From: Pseudomonadota bacterium
Lineage (GTDB): Bacteria; Pseudomonadota; Gammaproteobacteria; Steroidobacterales; MnTg04
Length of the DNA: 64,000 bases
Direction: 5' to 3'
Assembly: GCA_022560735.1 (NCBI GenBank)
Contig: JADFSO010000011.1
Span: forward strand, 1 to 64,000
In this document: positions 8,348 through 17,435 of the stretch, one piece after another
Layout of the letters: every line of letters starts with the position of its first letter
How positions within the stretch are numbered: position 1 is the stretch's first letter
Made by a program: the position numbers and the translations under genes
Notes under the pieces: model-generated
What the model saw: the letters and a program-made list of their open reading frames with translations, nothing else
Told to the model about the DNA's origin: nothing
The model's database searches: none

Positions 8348-9453
8348 TATTCTCGAGCTTGACTGCCATCGAGCAGGCGAACCTGCTGGCCGTCTGCAAG
8401 CCGCCTTACACCCGCGGTCGCGACTCGTTCGCCGGCGATCAGGCCACTGGTGATTTCCATACCCGAGCGGTCAAAATCGCCGGTTTGTACGGCTCGTCTT
8501 ATCGCGACATGGTGATCGCCGGTTTTTTCCAGTACAAAAACATAGTGGCCCTGACGATCTTCGCCTACCGCGACCAGCGGTACGACGATCCTGGTGCGGG
8601 AATCCTCGCTGACGACCGTTATCCGCACGTCCACAGCCATGCCGGTACGCACCTGGTCACAGTTTTCGATGATAGAGACGGTCACGGGAAACGCGCTGCT
8701 CGCGCCGGATGGCGCTACGCCAACTTCCTTCACGATGCCTGCAAAAACCTGGTCACCCAATGCGGCGATGATGATCTCGGCATGCATGCCAGTGCTGAGG
8801 CTGCCGATCAAGGTCTCCGAGACCGACACCGCGGCTTCGGCACAGCTACCGCAGGTCAGGCGGAGAACCGGCTGCCCGGGAGCGACATTCTCATTTTCAA
8901 TGGCGAATATTTCCGCGACACTGCAAGCCTGCGGGGCAAACAATCGGGTATAGGACAACTGGAGCCGGGTTGCCTCGAGTTGCTGATTGGCCGCGCGTAC
9001 CTGGGCCCTCGCAGACTCCGATGCCGCGCGTGCGACGTCTAGATCGGCCTTCGAAGCATTGCGATTTTCGTACAGCCCTCGCGTTCTTTCATAACTGGCC
9101 TCGGCGTTCCTGAGTTCGGCATTCGCCTGCGCCACACCCGCCAGCGCCTCCTGCTGCAGGACCTGGTAGTCCTTGGGATCGATTCGCGAGAGCAATTGCC
9201 CGGCCTCTACTTCCTGACCTACGTCGACCGGATTCTCGGTGATGTTGCCAGCCACGCGAAAACTCAGGGTACTGTCCAGTTCGGCACGGGTGCTGCCCGA
9301 AAAAGAGTAAACGGACTCGGTGCCGCTGGCGGTTGCGACCATCGACCTGACCGGTCGTATTTCGACCCCTGGCTCCGGCCTGGAACGATCGCAAGCCCCG
9401 GTTGCCAGCGATAAAACCGCAATGCAGACCAACGATATTAGCTTGAGTTTCAT
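8347..9453 (-). CDS. RND periplasmic adaptor (membrane fusion) lipoprotein
   Basis: Encodes 368 residues. The start at 9453 (MKLKLISL) is chosen over a longer frame because GGGGAG precedes it and it begins a lipoprotein signal ending LATGAC. It shows the adaptor order: a first lipoyl half with PVDVGQEVEAGQLLSRIDP, a helical hairpin from about residue 90 to 160 rich in Ala, Glu and Arg, a second lipoyl half (APQACSVAEIFAIENENVAPGQP), a beta-barrel and a C-terminal membrane-proximal domain. It would link the RND pump to the outer-membrane factor. It sits between those two genes and is translationally coupled to the pump. Confidence 0.93.
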   Translation of the reverse strand: MKLKLISLVCIAVLSLATGACDRSRPEPGVEIRPVRSMVATASGTESVYSFSGSTRAELDSTLSFRVAGNITENPVDVGQEVEAGQLLSRIDPKDYQVLQQEALAGVAQANAELRNAEASYERTRGLYENRNASKADLDVARAASESARAQVRAANQQLEATRLQLSYTRLFAPQACSVAEIFAIENENVAPGQPVLRLTCGSCAEAAVSVSETLIGSLSTGMHAEIIIAALGDQVFAGIVKEVGVAPSGASSAFPVTVSIIENCDQVRTGMAVDVRITVVSEDSRTRIVVPLVAVGEDRQGHYVFVLEKTGDHHVAIRRAVQTGDFDRSGMEITSGLIAGERVATAGVRRLADGQQVRLLDGSQARE

Positions 9454-9493
9454 GTGCTCCCCTCGATCCGGATACCGGCCGGCGCCATCGCCA

Positions 9494-11869
9494 TCAACCG
9501 CCGCGCAATGGCGCAACGCCTTGCTCGCGGTAGTATTGCTCCAGCGTGTTCAGCCATTCCTGCCAGGCCAGCGGATCCATGATCAATTCAAAATTCGATT
9601 GCGCGCGCAGAAGGTTCATAAAATCGATGACAAAACTGTACAGGGATACCGCGGCATCCAGACCCGCCGACAACGCTGCGTTTTGTGCATCGATCAGATC
9701 GGTAATGGAAACCGCTCCCCGCGAATAGGAGTCGGTCACCAGGGCCAGGCTGCCGCGCGCGGCCGCGGCGGCGTTTTGCGACAATTCTATAGAGGCGTAG
9801 GATTGTCTGGCCAGTTGCAGCATGGTGCGCACTCTGGCTTCAACCGCTTCGGCCACCGCAGCCTCCTGCACCTTGAATTTCCTTGCCTCGTGTCGTGACT
9901 GCGCGAGGATAGCCTTCCTGGCGCCACCCGAAAAAATCGGCAGCCGCGCTTCGAGAAGAACCGTCCAGTTGTCGTCTGCGCGGTCGATACCGAGCATGCT
10001 CGCAGGGTTGCTGTCGGAGCCGATGCCGCCACGATCGATTACGTGGCTGGAAGTCCCGCGCAGGCTGATATCCGGCACGTAGAAATCCCTCTTGTCCGCC
10101 AGGACCTGCCTTTCCTGTGCAAGCACCAGGTTCCTGGCCGCCTGTAGTTCAGGTGACAACTCCAGCGCGCTGGCAACGACAAATTTCTGGAACACATCCC
10201 AGACCACCGGGTTACCGACAAAGGTCTGGAACCTTTCGTCCTGCACCTGGCTCATCGCCTGGTCCAGGCCAGGATCGGCGGTAATAAAGCCGAAGTTCTG
10301 CGGCAGGTGCATGACCCGGCTGACCTCGATCGCCGCGGCACGCCTGGCCGCTTCCGCCGCGAGCAAATCCTGCATGTCTGCCGCTATCTGGCTTTCCCAG
10401 CGCAAAACATCGGAGCGCCCCGAAAAGCCGATCGCCGCTCTCGCCTTGGCCAGCTCCAGGTTGAGCCGGGTCACTTCGAGATTTGACTGACGCACCTGCT
10501 CGACGGCATTGGCGCTGAGCAACTCAAGATAACTGACTGCGCCGGCCTGCAGCGTGTCCAGCGCCCGGCTCTTGAAAACCAGGTCGCTCGAATCCCGCAG
10601 GTATCTCGATATGGCCAGGGCGGCGCTGGCGTCGTCCGAGTAGATCAACTGAGACGCTTCGAACTCAGCGCTCAGCGTGGTTTCGGATCGAAACAACGGG
10701 CTCGCCTGCTCTTCGTTGAGTTGGATCCCCGTCGCAGAGACTGAAAGCTGCGGCAACAACGCACCCCTGGCCTCTTTTACCCGCGCTTCGGCCACATCGA
10801 TATCAAAGCGGGCCGCCTTCAGGTCCAGGTTGTGTTGCATCGCCCCCTGCATCGCGCCCAGCAAGGTCAATGGACGGGCATTGTCGTATTCATTGTCAAA
10901 AAGTTTTTCCGCACCGGTCAGCACGGCCCAGCGCGGCAAAACACCGATGGCCCGGGCGGTTGCCATATTGATGACCAGCCTCGATGCGCCGATATCCGGA
11001 CTGCGCGGCGCCGGATCCGCTTCGTGCAGCAACAAAGCCTGCAAGGTCAGTGCGATGCGTCGCGCCAGCCGCGTATGATCGGTGGTCAGCCCGGTTGCCG
11101 ACATCATCAACCCCATTTCGACCTCTAATTTTCCCAACAGTGAAAAGCTCGGGATTTTCCTGGCTATGAGACGTTGCGCGAGGTATCTCATTTGCTGGTC
11201 GTCGAGACGAAACAACGGCGCCACGTAAACCATGTCGGTTTCTTTGGGAATCTGGCCGATCAAATCGTCGACCGAGTCCTCGACGGCTATAACGCTAACC
11301 TCAAAGTCCCGGTTCTGCCTTAGGCGCTCGGTCATGGCCTGGATCGCGGGCACGCCTTCCAGCGTCACCCGCTGCACCAGCACAACAAGGTGGCTGAACG
11401 GCACCGCATTACGAATCAGAGACAAATCGTTATCGACGCTGTGAAAGCTGCTCAGGTAAACGAAGTTGCTGCGCAGCGCTTCGTGTGGTTCGGCAAAACC
11501 CTGCAATTTTGCATCAATCACAATGGGCGCGATTACCGGTTTTTTGAGCTTCCCCCAATGACCGGCCAGGTGTGATGCGACAACGCCGTTTGCGATGATC
11601 ACCTCGACTTCGGGATCGTTGAGCAACTCGTCGAGCGCCGAGCGAACACCATCGACGGTCCAGCCACCGTTCAATTGTTTGTCGGCGGGCATCCGCACAT
11701 TGAATTCCGGCTGCATCAGAGCGCTGAACTCTTTTTGCAGCAATTCAACGGGAATGACGGCACGGGTTTGCAATCCATCGCCCAACACGCCGACGACGAC
11801 ATCGCGAGCCCACACCGCACTCGTGACTACAAACAAACAACAGGCAAGGAGGGCAGTTCTTCCAGTCAT
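9494..11869 (-). CDS. TolC-type outer-membrane factor fused to ABC-type substrate-binding domain
   Basis: Encodes 791 residues from the ATG at 11869, which begins a signal peptide ending near SAVWARD; a longer frame upstream lacks such a start. Residues 23-290 look like a periplasmic ABC_sub_bind-type domain: VVVGVLGDG, IIANGVVASHL, KKPVIAPIVID, VVLVQRV, VYVAPLFRL and a closing SRLVINMATARAIGV. Residues 320-790 form an OEP/TolC repeat pair with long amphipathic helices (AARFDIDVAEARVKEARGA, and EARKFKVQEAAVAEAVEAR). It is the outer-membrane channel of the tripartite pump encoded just downstream. The extra ligand-binding-like domain is unusual and might sense or deliver substrate; that role is inference. 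Confidence 0.85.
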   Translation of the reverse strand: MTGRTALLACCLFVVTSAVWARDVVVGVLGDGLQTRAVIPVELLQKEFSALMQPEFNVRMPADKQLNGGWTVDGVRSALDELLNDPEVEVIIANGVVASHLAGHWGKLKKPVIAPIVIDAKLQGFAEPHEALRSNFVYLSSFHSVDNDLSLIRNAVPFSHLVVLVQRVTLEGVPAIQAMTERLRQNRDFEVSVIAVEDSVDDLIGQIPKETDMVYVAPLFRLDDQQMRYLAQRLIARKIPSFSLLGKLEVEMGLMMSATGLTTDHTRLARRIALTLQALLLHEADPAPRSPDIGASRLVINMATARAIGVLPRWAVLTGAEKLFDNEYDNARPLTLLGAMQGAMQHNLDLKAARFDIDVAEARVKEARGALLPQLSVSATGIQLNEEQASPLFRSETTLSAEFEASQLIYSDDASAALAISRYLRDSSDLVFKSRALDTLQAGAVSYLELLSANAVEQVRQSNLEVTRLNLELAKARAAIGFSGRSDVLRWESQIAADMQDLLAAEAARRAAAIEVSRVMHLPQNFGFITADPGLDQAMSQVQDERFQTFVGNPVVWDVFQKFVVASALELSPELQAARNLVLAQERQVLADKRDFYVPDISLRGTSSHVIDRGGIGSDSNPASMLGIDRADDNWTVLLEARLPIFSGGARKAILAQSRHEARKFKVQEAAVAEAVEARVRTMLQLARQSYASIELSQNAAAAARGSLALVTDSYSRGAVSITDLIDAQNAALSAGLDAAVSLYSFVIDFMNLLRAQSNFELIMDPLAWQEWLNTLEQYYREQGVAPLRGG

Positions 11870-12035
11870 GTCGACTCGTATTGTTATTCTGGCCAGGAGC
11901 CTGTCGGCGAAACGGTAATTGTAACGCTTTCCTCGGCTCCCTGTTACCGGCTGCCAGCGAAAAAAAAGGCGGTTACCCGTGCTACCGGTAACCGCCACAA
12001 GGCTTAGGGTCTAACTGGGTGTTGCTTTCGCCGCT

Positions 12036-13229
12036 TTATTTCATGCTCACGGTCACGCTGCCTGAGCCGGTATCGATGATTCCCCGGCCATCGCCCCGGC
12101 CAATCTGTGCCTCGAACTGATTGTCTTTGGAAATTACGTTACTCAAATCAGGCAGATCGACGTCTATGCCGCCTGAACCGGTTTCGATTCGCAGCACCAT
12201 ATTCAGCGCCTGATCGGTCTTGACTCGTACGCCGCCGCTACCCGTATCCAGGCGCAACTTCCGTACCGCACCGAGATCGCCTGCAATAGCGATGTTGCCG
12301 CTGCCGGTATCCACATCGACAATTTCGCCTGCCAGGAATTTTTTCGCAGTGACGCTGCCGGAGCCCGTATCCACTCTTAACGAGCCGGACACGTTATTCA
12401 GAATTACCCGCCCGGAACCCGTATCGACGAGTATTTCTTCCGCATGTACATTGTTCAGCTCGACAGAACCGGAACCCGTATCGGCATTCACGTTGCCATC
12501 GACATCGGTGACGGTGACTGACCCGGAACCGGTATCGGCGCTCACATTGCCCTCGACATCGGTAACGGTGACAGACCCGGAACCGGTATCGGCGAGGATG
12601 TCTCCCGTGTAAGCGACCACCGTGACGCGACCTGAACCCGTGTCGGCTCGCAATGACCCTTGACTCTTCTCAATGCTGATTTCGCCGGAGCCCGTGTCGA
12701 GATTCAGTTTTGCCTGCAGGCCGTTGCCTTTGATCGGGCCAACCCGATTTTTTACCCGGAGGCTGCTGCCATTCGGTACGCGGATCACCAGGTCCACATG
12801 CACATTCAGTGCATCGCTCCGCGCATTGCTACTGACCGATACTCGCTTTTTCTGGTAACGAATCCTGGTCGAATTGTTGCCACGGTTCGAGCCGTCCCGG
12901 TAGGTGTATTTCCGATAATCGTCCACCGGGTACAGCACCCGAAATTTATGCTTGCCGCCTTCTTTCACTGAATAGAAGCCGATCAGATCGGCGATCTCAG
13001 CCGCCGCAAGGCCAGCGCTTTTATCCGCTTTCACGGTCGCCTGGATTTCGAATTTATCGCCCTTCGCCGCTAACAGCTTTACCGAGCCAGCCAGGTTGTC
13101 GACCTCGAGGATCTTGCCAGCGACGCTGAAATCCTTCCTCGTCTCAACGTCCGCTGCAGATAAAGGGCCGGCAAGGGTAAACACCATGACCGTCAGCCCG
13201 ATGGCGAGAAGTGTTTTGGTTTTGTTCAT
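12036..13229 (-). CDS. Secreted DUF4097-like beta-repeat protein with DTGSG repeats
   Basis: Encodes 397 residues from the ATG at 13229, which has GGAG upstream; a longer frame exists but lacks a signal. The signal peptide ends near PLSAAD. After a variable N-terminal half the protein carries eleven copies of [D/E]TGSG followed by an alternating hydrophobic strand (such as SVTV, RVIL or NIAI), one per 18-24 residues. This is the pattern of a parallel beta-helix or beta-roll in the DUF4097 group, probably periplasmic or surface-located. It lies downstream of a YtrA-type ABC operon and probably belongs to it, although 114 bp with a strong hairpin intervenes. Function unknown. Confidence 0.8.
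   Translation of the reverse strand: MNKTKTLLAIGLTVMVFTLAGPLSAADVETRKDFSVAGKILEVDNLAGSVKLLAAKGDKFEIQATVKADKSAGLAAAEIADLIGFYSVKEGGKHKFRVLYPVDDYRKYTYRDGSNRGNNSTRIRYQKKRVSVSSNARSDALNVHVDLVIRVPNGSSLRVKNRVGPIKGNGLQAKLNLDTGSGEISIEKSQGSLRADTGSGRVTVVAYTGDILADTGSGSVTVTDVEGNVSADTGSGSVTVTDVDGNVNADTGSGSVELNNVHAEEILVDTGSGRVILNNVSGSLRVDTGSGSVTAKKFLAGEIVDVDTGSGNIAIAGDLGAVRKLRLDTGSGGVRVKTDQALNMVLRIETGSGGIDVDLPDLSNVISKDNQFEAQIGRGDGRGIIDTGSGSVTVSMK
12481..12588. repeat. Two tandem 54-bp coding repeats
   Basis: Positions 12481-12534 and 12535-12588 are near-identical 54-bp units, each coding 18 residues with one DTGSGSVTV strand and a TDV-[E/D]-GNV turn. Near-identity at the DNA level suggests recent duplication or copy-number change inside the DTGSG gene. 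Confidence 0.75.
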
Positions 13230-13285
13230 TACTTGTCTCCGGAATACCAATGTGTAGATCTGTATGGCATTTGATGCACGAACGC

Positions 13286-13309
13286 GGGCCCCGGTTTGAA
13301 TCGGGGCCC
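13286..13309. other. Strong hairpin between ABC permease and DTGSG gene
   Basis: GGGCCCCG at 13286-13293 pairs perfectly with CGGGGCCC at 13302-13309 across an 8-nt loop. No T-run follows on either strand. In a minus-strand transcript it lies between the permease stop and the DTGSG gene, so it may be a processing or partial attenuation site, or a weak terminator. Confidence 0.5.
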
Positions 13310-13343
13310 AAATTAGGGTCTTATCCTGGGTTAGCCTGTTTGC

Positions 13344-14246
13344 TCAGGTCTCGTCGCGGTACCGGCGAAGGAAGATCGCGCCGGTGACAAAGGCCGCGGC
13401 AACCAGTATGCCGCCATACAGACCTGGCTCAGAAAGCAGCTTGGTAAAACTGATCATCTGGTTCATGGCTTCCGATGCCGTTACACCGTTTACCCCATCC
13501 ATCCCGCCATGAAAAATGCCTCTTATTTCTGAATCGTCAAGCATCGTTTGAAAGCCCACCAGGCGGTGACCAAGCAGATTCACAAAATGCTCGCTATCAA
13601 ACAGCCAGCGTTCGAAAAAAACGATGGCAACAGGGGGTAGTACGGCCCACAGAAATACTAAGCGTCGCGCCCAGACCGAGACCAGCAACAGCCATCCGGC
13701 TATTGGCATGTACCACAACAGCAGGCCCGCGCTGCTTTTGATCGCGATGGCGATGCCGTTGAACAAGACAACAGGCTGCCACAGGACCGGCCAGCCGTTA
13801 CCACCGAGCAAACCGATCGTGACCGCTGCGATGAGTTGCATAATCAGCCAGCAGGCAACAACGGAAATCAGAGCGACAACCGGCACCAAGACTGTGGCAG
13901 CGATTAGCTTGGCGAGCACCGTTTCGGTATCCGAGATCGGCAGCGACTTCCAGAACAGGATGCTGCGGTTTTTGCGCTCCGCATAAAGGCTATCCAGCAA
14001 GTAAAAAATCGCGACGAACACACCTACCATAAAAATGATGCCATACAAAACGACAAACATGAATGTACTGCCTACAATGAGATAATGCGGCATGTCCATA
14101 TTCATCGACAGACCGCTTCCGGCGGCAAACTTGAAAAGTAAAAGCAAAACTAGAACGATCAGTACAACAGCCGTAATCACAGGACCACGGCAGAGCGATT
14201 TGTGTTCCCAGGTCTCCCGGCGAACCAGGTATGCAAATGCGTTCAT
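13344..14246 (-). CDS. ABC transporter permease (ABC-2 type)
   Basis: Encodes 300 residues with about six hydrophobic helices: near 20-40, 55-85, 105-140, 150-170, 180-205 and the C-terminal FLRR-ending segment. The short cytosolic start (NAFAYLVRRETWEHKSL) and a loop with YAERKNRSILFWKSLPISD are typical of ABC-2 export permeases in YtrA-linked systems. Its ATG overlaps the ATPase stop by four bases. With the ATPase it would form an inner-membrane exporter whose substrate is unknown, possibly a peptide or antibiotic-stress related compound by analogy with other YtrA operons. Confidence 0.88.
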   Translation of the reverse strand: MNAFAYLVRRETWEHKSLCRGPVITAVVLIVLVLLLLFKFAAGSGLSMNMDMPHYLIVGSTFMFVVLYGIIFMVGVFVAIFYLLDSLYAERKNRSILFWKSLPISDTETVLAKLIAATVLVPVVALISVVACWLIMQLIAAVTIGLLGGNGWPVLWQPVVLFNGIAIAIKSSAGLLLWYMPIAGWLLLVSVWARRLVFLWAVLPPVAIVFFERWLFDSEHFVNLLGHRLVGFQTMLDDSEIRGIFHGGMDGVNGVTASEAMNQMISFTKLLSEPGLYGGILVAAAFVTGAIFLRRYRDET

Positions 14247-15100
14247 GCGGCCTCCCCTCGGACCTTCGCCACAAACAGGTCGGCAACGCTGGGCGTACGA
14301 ACATCGCCGAGTTCACTCAGCTTGTCCCTTGCAATGCCGTCGTAAAGAAAAACGGAGCGGCCAAAATCCTGGTGCTCATATACGGGCTGTAAGGATTCCG
14401 CCCGTTCCCGGTTATCCGGGTGGACCGCCACTTCAACGAAGTTCTCGGCCACTGCTTCCATCGTGGCATCCAGAACGATGCGGCCCTTATTAATGAACAG
14501 CAGATCGGTGAGAATATGCTCGATCTCCTCGACCTGGTGAGTGGTAACCAGGATGGTGCGCTTTTCGTCGATATAATCCGACAACAACGCCCGGTAGAAA
14601 TCCTTTCGATAAAGGATATCCAGCCCCAGCGTGGGCTCGTCCAGAACCAGCAGCCTCGCATCGATGGCCATGATCAGCGCCAGGTGAAGCTGGGTAACCA
14701 TGCCCTTGGACAATTGACCGACTTTCTTGGCCGGCGAAACATCGGTGCGGGAAAGAAAATCCAGCGCCCGGGAGCGATCGAACTTCGGGTGTATCGCGTC
14801 CATGAAATCGACGGCGTTGCTGACTTTCAGCCAGCGCGGCAAAATAGCGACGTCGGCAACAAAACAAACTTCCTGCATCAATTGATTACGCTGACGATAA
14901 GGATCCAGGCCGAGCACTTTCAGCTCACCTGAAAAACTGGTCAGACCCAGGATCGCCTTGAGCGCCGTAGTCTTGCCGGCGCCATTCGGCCCGATCAGCC
15001 CGACGATTCTTCCCTCTTCGATCGAAAAACTGGCTCCGTCCAGGGCGCGGGTCTTGCCATAATTCTTGCTCAGCCCCCTGGCTTCGATGATGGCGCTCAT
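14243..15100 (-). CDS. ABC transporter ATP-binding protein
   Basis: Encodes 285 residues. The Walker A motif GPNGAGKTT lies near residues 37-45. The ABC signature reads LSKGM instead of LSGGQ, and Walker B is LLVLDEPTLGLD followed by the switch histidine in TTHQVEEIE. It is the energising subunit for the permease encoded immediately downstream (four-base overlap) and follows the GntR-type repressor gene with a four-base overlap. The gene order regulator, ATPase, permease is that of YtrA-type operons. Confidence 0.92.
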   Translation of the reverse strand: MSAIIEARGLSKNYGKTRALDGASFSIEEGRIVGLIGPNGAGKTTALKAILGLTSFSGELKVLGLDPYRQRNQLMQEVCFVADVAILPRWLKVSNAVDFMDAIHPKFDRSRALDFLSRTDVSPAKKVGQLSKGMVTQLHLALIMAIDARLLVLDEPTLGLDILYRKDFYRALLSDYIDEKRTILVTTHQVEEIEHILTDLLFINKGRIVLDATMEAVAENFVEVAVHPDNRERAESLQPVYEHQDFGRSVFLYDGIARDKLSELGDVRTPSVADLFVAKVRGEAA

Positions 15101-15489
15101 GATTCCTTGTCTCCCGCCTGTGCCTTGGCTTTTTTCTTGTCGGCTTTGCTCAACAGGTCTTCCAGGCTAAGTCCGAGCCTGTCTATGCTGGCCACGACCA
15201 ACGGCCACTCCTGATCCAGAAATCTTTGTCGCTCGTTTTTGAGCAACCTGGTTTTTGCTCCGGTGGTAACGAACATGCCGAGCCCACGCTTTTTCTCAAC
15301 CAGGTCGTCGTCGACCAGCTCCTGGTAACCTTTGAGCACGGTCAACGGGTTGAGACGGTATTCTGCGGCGACATTTCTCACCGATGGCAAGGCATCGCCA
15401 TCTTTGAGCACATCCTCCAGAATCATCGCGACCACCTTGTCGCGCAGTTGGCGATAAATGGGCTGATTGTCGTTCCAGTTTGGATCCAT
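15097..15489 (-). CDS. GntR-family regulator, YtrA subfamily
   Basis: Encodes 130 residues. The N-terminal winged helix is clear: QPIYRQLRDKVVAMI, then GDALPSVRNVAAEYRLNP, LTVLKGYQELVDDDLV and KKRGLGMFV. It lacks the large effector domain of most GntR proteins and has only a short helical tail, as in the YtrA subfamily. It probably represses its own operon through the GTGTTGTA-N6-TATAACAC site at 15892-15913. It is coupled to the ATPase gene by a four-base overlap. The inducing signal is not evident. Confidence 0.92.
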   Translation of the reverse strand: MDPNWNDNQPIYRQLRDKVVAMILEDVLKDGDALPSVRNVAAEYRLNPLTVLKGYQELVDDDLVEKKRGLGMFVTTGAKTRLLKNERQRFLDQEWPLVVASIDRLGLSLEDLLSKADKKKAKAQAGDKES

Positions 15490-15590
15490 ATTTCCTGCCT
15501 TGTGGTCCTTGAGACTTCCTTGCGCCTCGCCGCGGTCTATCGCTTGCAGCCAGAGGCGAGTCTCATGGGCGCTGTATTTGCCAGCCGCAC

Positions 15591-15845
15591 TTATGGCTTA
15601 TGCTCTTCACGACGCTTGGCGACAAGCGCGGCGCCGGTAATCGTCAATTGCCCGGCCTCGAGCAAAACACGATGCAAATCGTCCAGCTCTTCTATCGATG
15701 ACTGAAGCTGGATGACTACCGGCTTTATCGCAGCCCTCGCCATTTCAGCCTGGTGAATCTGGCTGCCCGCGAGCGCCAGGCCCATCATGGCGAACATCAC
15801 CAGGCTGGCGGGACGCCTGCGGTATTGGTCTGTCCTGGCGTTCAT
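15591..15845 (-). CDS. Small membrane-anchored protein, first gene of YtrA-type operon
   Basis: Encodes 84 residues and is preceded by a good GGGAGAG ribosome site six bases before the ATG. Basic residues at the start are followed by one hydrophobic helix (LVMFAMMGLALAGSQIHQ). The rest is a predicted helix with acidic residues (QLQSSIEELDDLHRVLLEA), probably periplasmic, and a basic tail. No family was recognised. It lies directly downstream of the operator-containing promoter and about 100 bp ahead of the repressor gene, so it is likely the first cistron of the operon. Confidence 0.65.
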   Translation of the reverse strand: MNARTDQYRRRPASLVMFAMMGLALAGSQIHQAEMARAAIKPVVIQLQSSIEELDDLHRVLLEAGQLTITGAALVAKRREEHKP

Positions 15846-15891
15846 GCCGTCTCTCCCTTATTGGCAGTCGTTGGCCCCTCTTGGTGCAGGG

Positions 15892-15931
15892 GTGTTGTAC
15901 TCCACTATAACACTACATATCCAAATTACAA
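15892..15931 (-). promoter_or_regulatory. Promoter with YtrA-type palindromic operator
   Basis: GTGTTGTA at 15892-15899 and TATAACAC at 15906-15913 form an inverted repeat with a 6-bp spacer and a single asymmetry. On the minus strand a -10 (TATAGT, 15904-15909) lies inside the palindrome and a -35 (TTGTAA, 15926-15931) sits 16 bp upstream. A repressor bound here would cover the -10. It drives the genes from 15845 down to 12036. Confidence 0.7.
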
Positions 15932-16280
15932 GTAACCGGCTTCCATGTTTTTAGGATTGACGATTTATTCATATTAAACAAATGCTTACATTTCTCTATT
16001 TTTATCGCTCCGGCATTTCCCCGGGCCTGATCCGCAGTATTTTTCCGCTCAGCCGGGGCAAAATCGGCCATCAGGCGCTGAATTCACCAGCAGAAAAGGC
16101 ATCAACGGCTGGCAATGGATTTGAGCGATTTGTTCACCCTGGCAATCGCACAGAGTGAAAACCGCGGGGCACCCGGACATCGCGGGCAAGCCACCTTTTC
16201 CTGGCCAGCCAGAGTATGGGATTGCGACATCCGGTGCTACAATCTGCGCCCCTTTTCCGGGCACGGAGAAAAGCAATCAG
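15932..16280. other. Intergenic stretch upstream of mdh
   Basis: Non-coding region between the divergent YtrA-type operon and mdh. Short frames on both strands show no features. GGAG about 12-15 bases before the mdh start is the likely ribosome site. No clear promoter for mdh was identified. Confidence 0.4.
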
Positions 16281-17261
16281 ATGAAAGATCCTGTACGAGT
16301 CAGTATCACCGGCGCCGCCGGGCAAATCGGTTATCAGCTGGCATTTCGCATTGCCTCGGGCCAGATGCTCGGTAGCGACCAGCCCGTCATCTTGCAGTTG
16401 CTGGAAATACCGCCTGCGATCGATGCCCTGAAAGGCGTGGAAATGGAGCTGCGCGACTGCGCCTTCGGGACTTTGCATGACGTGGTCTCGACTACCGACG
16501 CGGCGGTCGCCTTCAAGGACGCCGATTACGCGGTTTTGGTCGGCGCAAAACCACGCGGTCCGGGCATGGAGCGCAAGGACCTGCTGCTGGAAAACGCGAA
16601 AATATTTTCCGCGCAGGGAAAAGCGCTGAACAATCATGCCAGCCGCGCTATCAAGGTGCTGGTGGTAGGCAACCCGGCCAACACAAATGCCCTGATAGCC
16701 CAGAAAAATGCGCCCGATCTGGACCCGGCGAATTTTACCGCGATGACCCGCCTCGATCACAACCGGGCGCTGACCCAACTGGCGCAAAAGACCGGTTCAC
16801 ATGTCAGTCAGATCCGCAAACTGACAATCTGGGGAAACCACTCGGCGACGCAATATCCGGATATTTTTCATTGTCGGATTGACGGCGAGCCGGCCAGCGA
16901 AAAAGTCGACATGGCCTGGATCGGCGATCAGTTTATTCCGACTGTCCAGCAGCGTGGAGCCGCCATCATCAAGGCCCGGGGATTGTCCTCGGCGGCCTCC
17001 GCCGCGTCTGCCGTCATCGACCACATGCATGACTGGGTCCTTGGCTCGCCCGATGGCGACTGGGTCAGCATGGCGATTCCCGCCGATGGCAGCTACGGGA
17101 TTGCCGAAGGCATCATTTATTCCTACCCGGTAACTTGCGTCGATGGTGAATACGAGATCGTGGCGGGCCTCGATATCAACGACTTCAGCCGCGAGCGGAT
17201 GGATCAGACCGAGGCCGAACTGCGCGAGGAACGTGACGGCGTCAAGGACCTGTTGGGCTAG
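16281..17261 (+). CDS. mdh: Malate dehydrogenase
   Basis: Encodes 326 residues starting [22 protein letters not shown], a Rossmann NAD-binding glycine motif. It continues with the mobile-loop arginines in [14 protein letters not shown], the VVGNPANTN strand and the active-site region [12 protein letters not shown] with the proton-relay histidine. It belongs to the cytosolic-type NAD malate dehydrogenase group common in Xanthomonas and Burkholderia relatives, and acts in the TCA cycle by converting malate to oxaloacetate. The frame is open for 42 codons upstream, but the ATG at 16281 matches the family start. It is probably monocistronic. Confidence 0.97.
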   Translation: MKDPVRVSITGAAGQIGYQLAFRIASGQMLGSDQPVILQLLEIPPAIDALKGVEMELRDCAFGTLHDVVSTTDAAVAFKDADYAVLVGAKPRGPGMERKDLLLENAKIFSAQGKALNNHASRAIKVLVVGNPANTNALIAQKNAPDLDPANFTAMTRLDHNRALTQLAQKTGSHVSQIRKLTIWGNHSATQYPDIFHCRIDGEPASEKVDMAWIGDQFIPTVQQRGAAIIKARGLSSAASAASAVIDHMHDWVLGSPDGDWVSMAIPADGSYGIAEGIIYSYPVTCVDGEYEIVAGLDINDFSRERMDQTEAELREERDGVKDLLG

Positions 17262-17435
17262 CCTTTGCATATATCGCCAGGGGTCGCGGGTTCCGGGTGC
17301 GAACTCTGGTGGATTCCGGGAGTCTGTTGACAAGCGCAACCGGATTGACCCAAAGCAAACGCCGCTCCACCCGTTTGCGGTATATTATCGGCCAAGCGCC
17401 CATATCCATTGGCGCCCGTATCGAGGACAACACGC

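Noticed and set aside
12481-12588. CRISPR-like repeats
   Set aside because: The repeats are contiguous, in frame and coding (DTGSG strands), without spacers; no CRISPR array or cas gene was found in the window.
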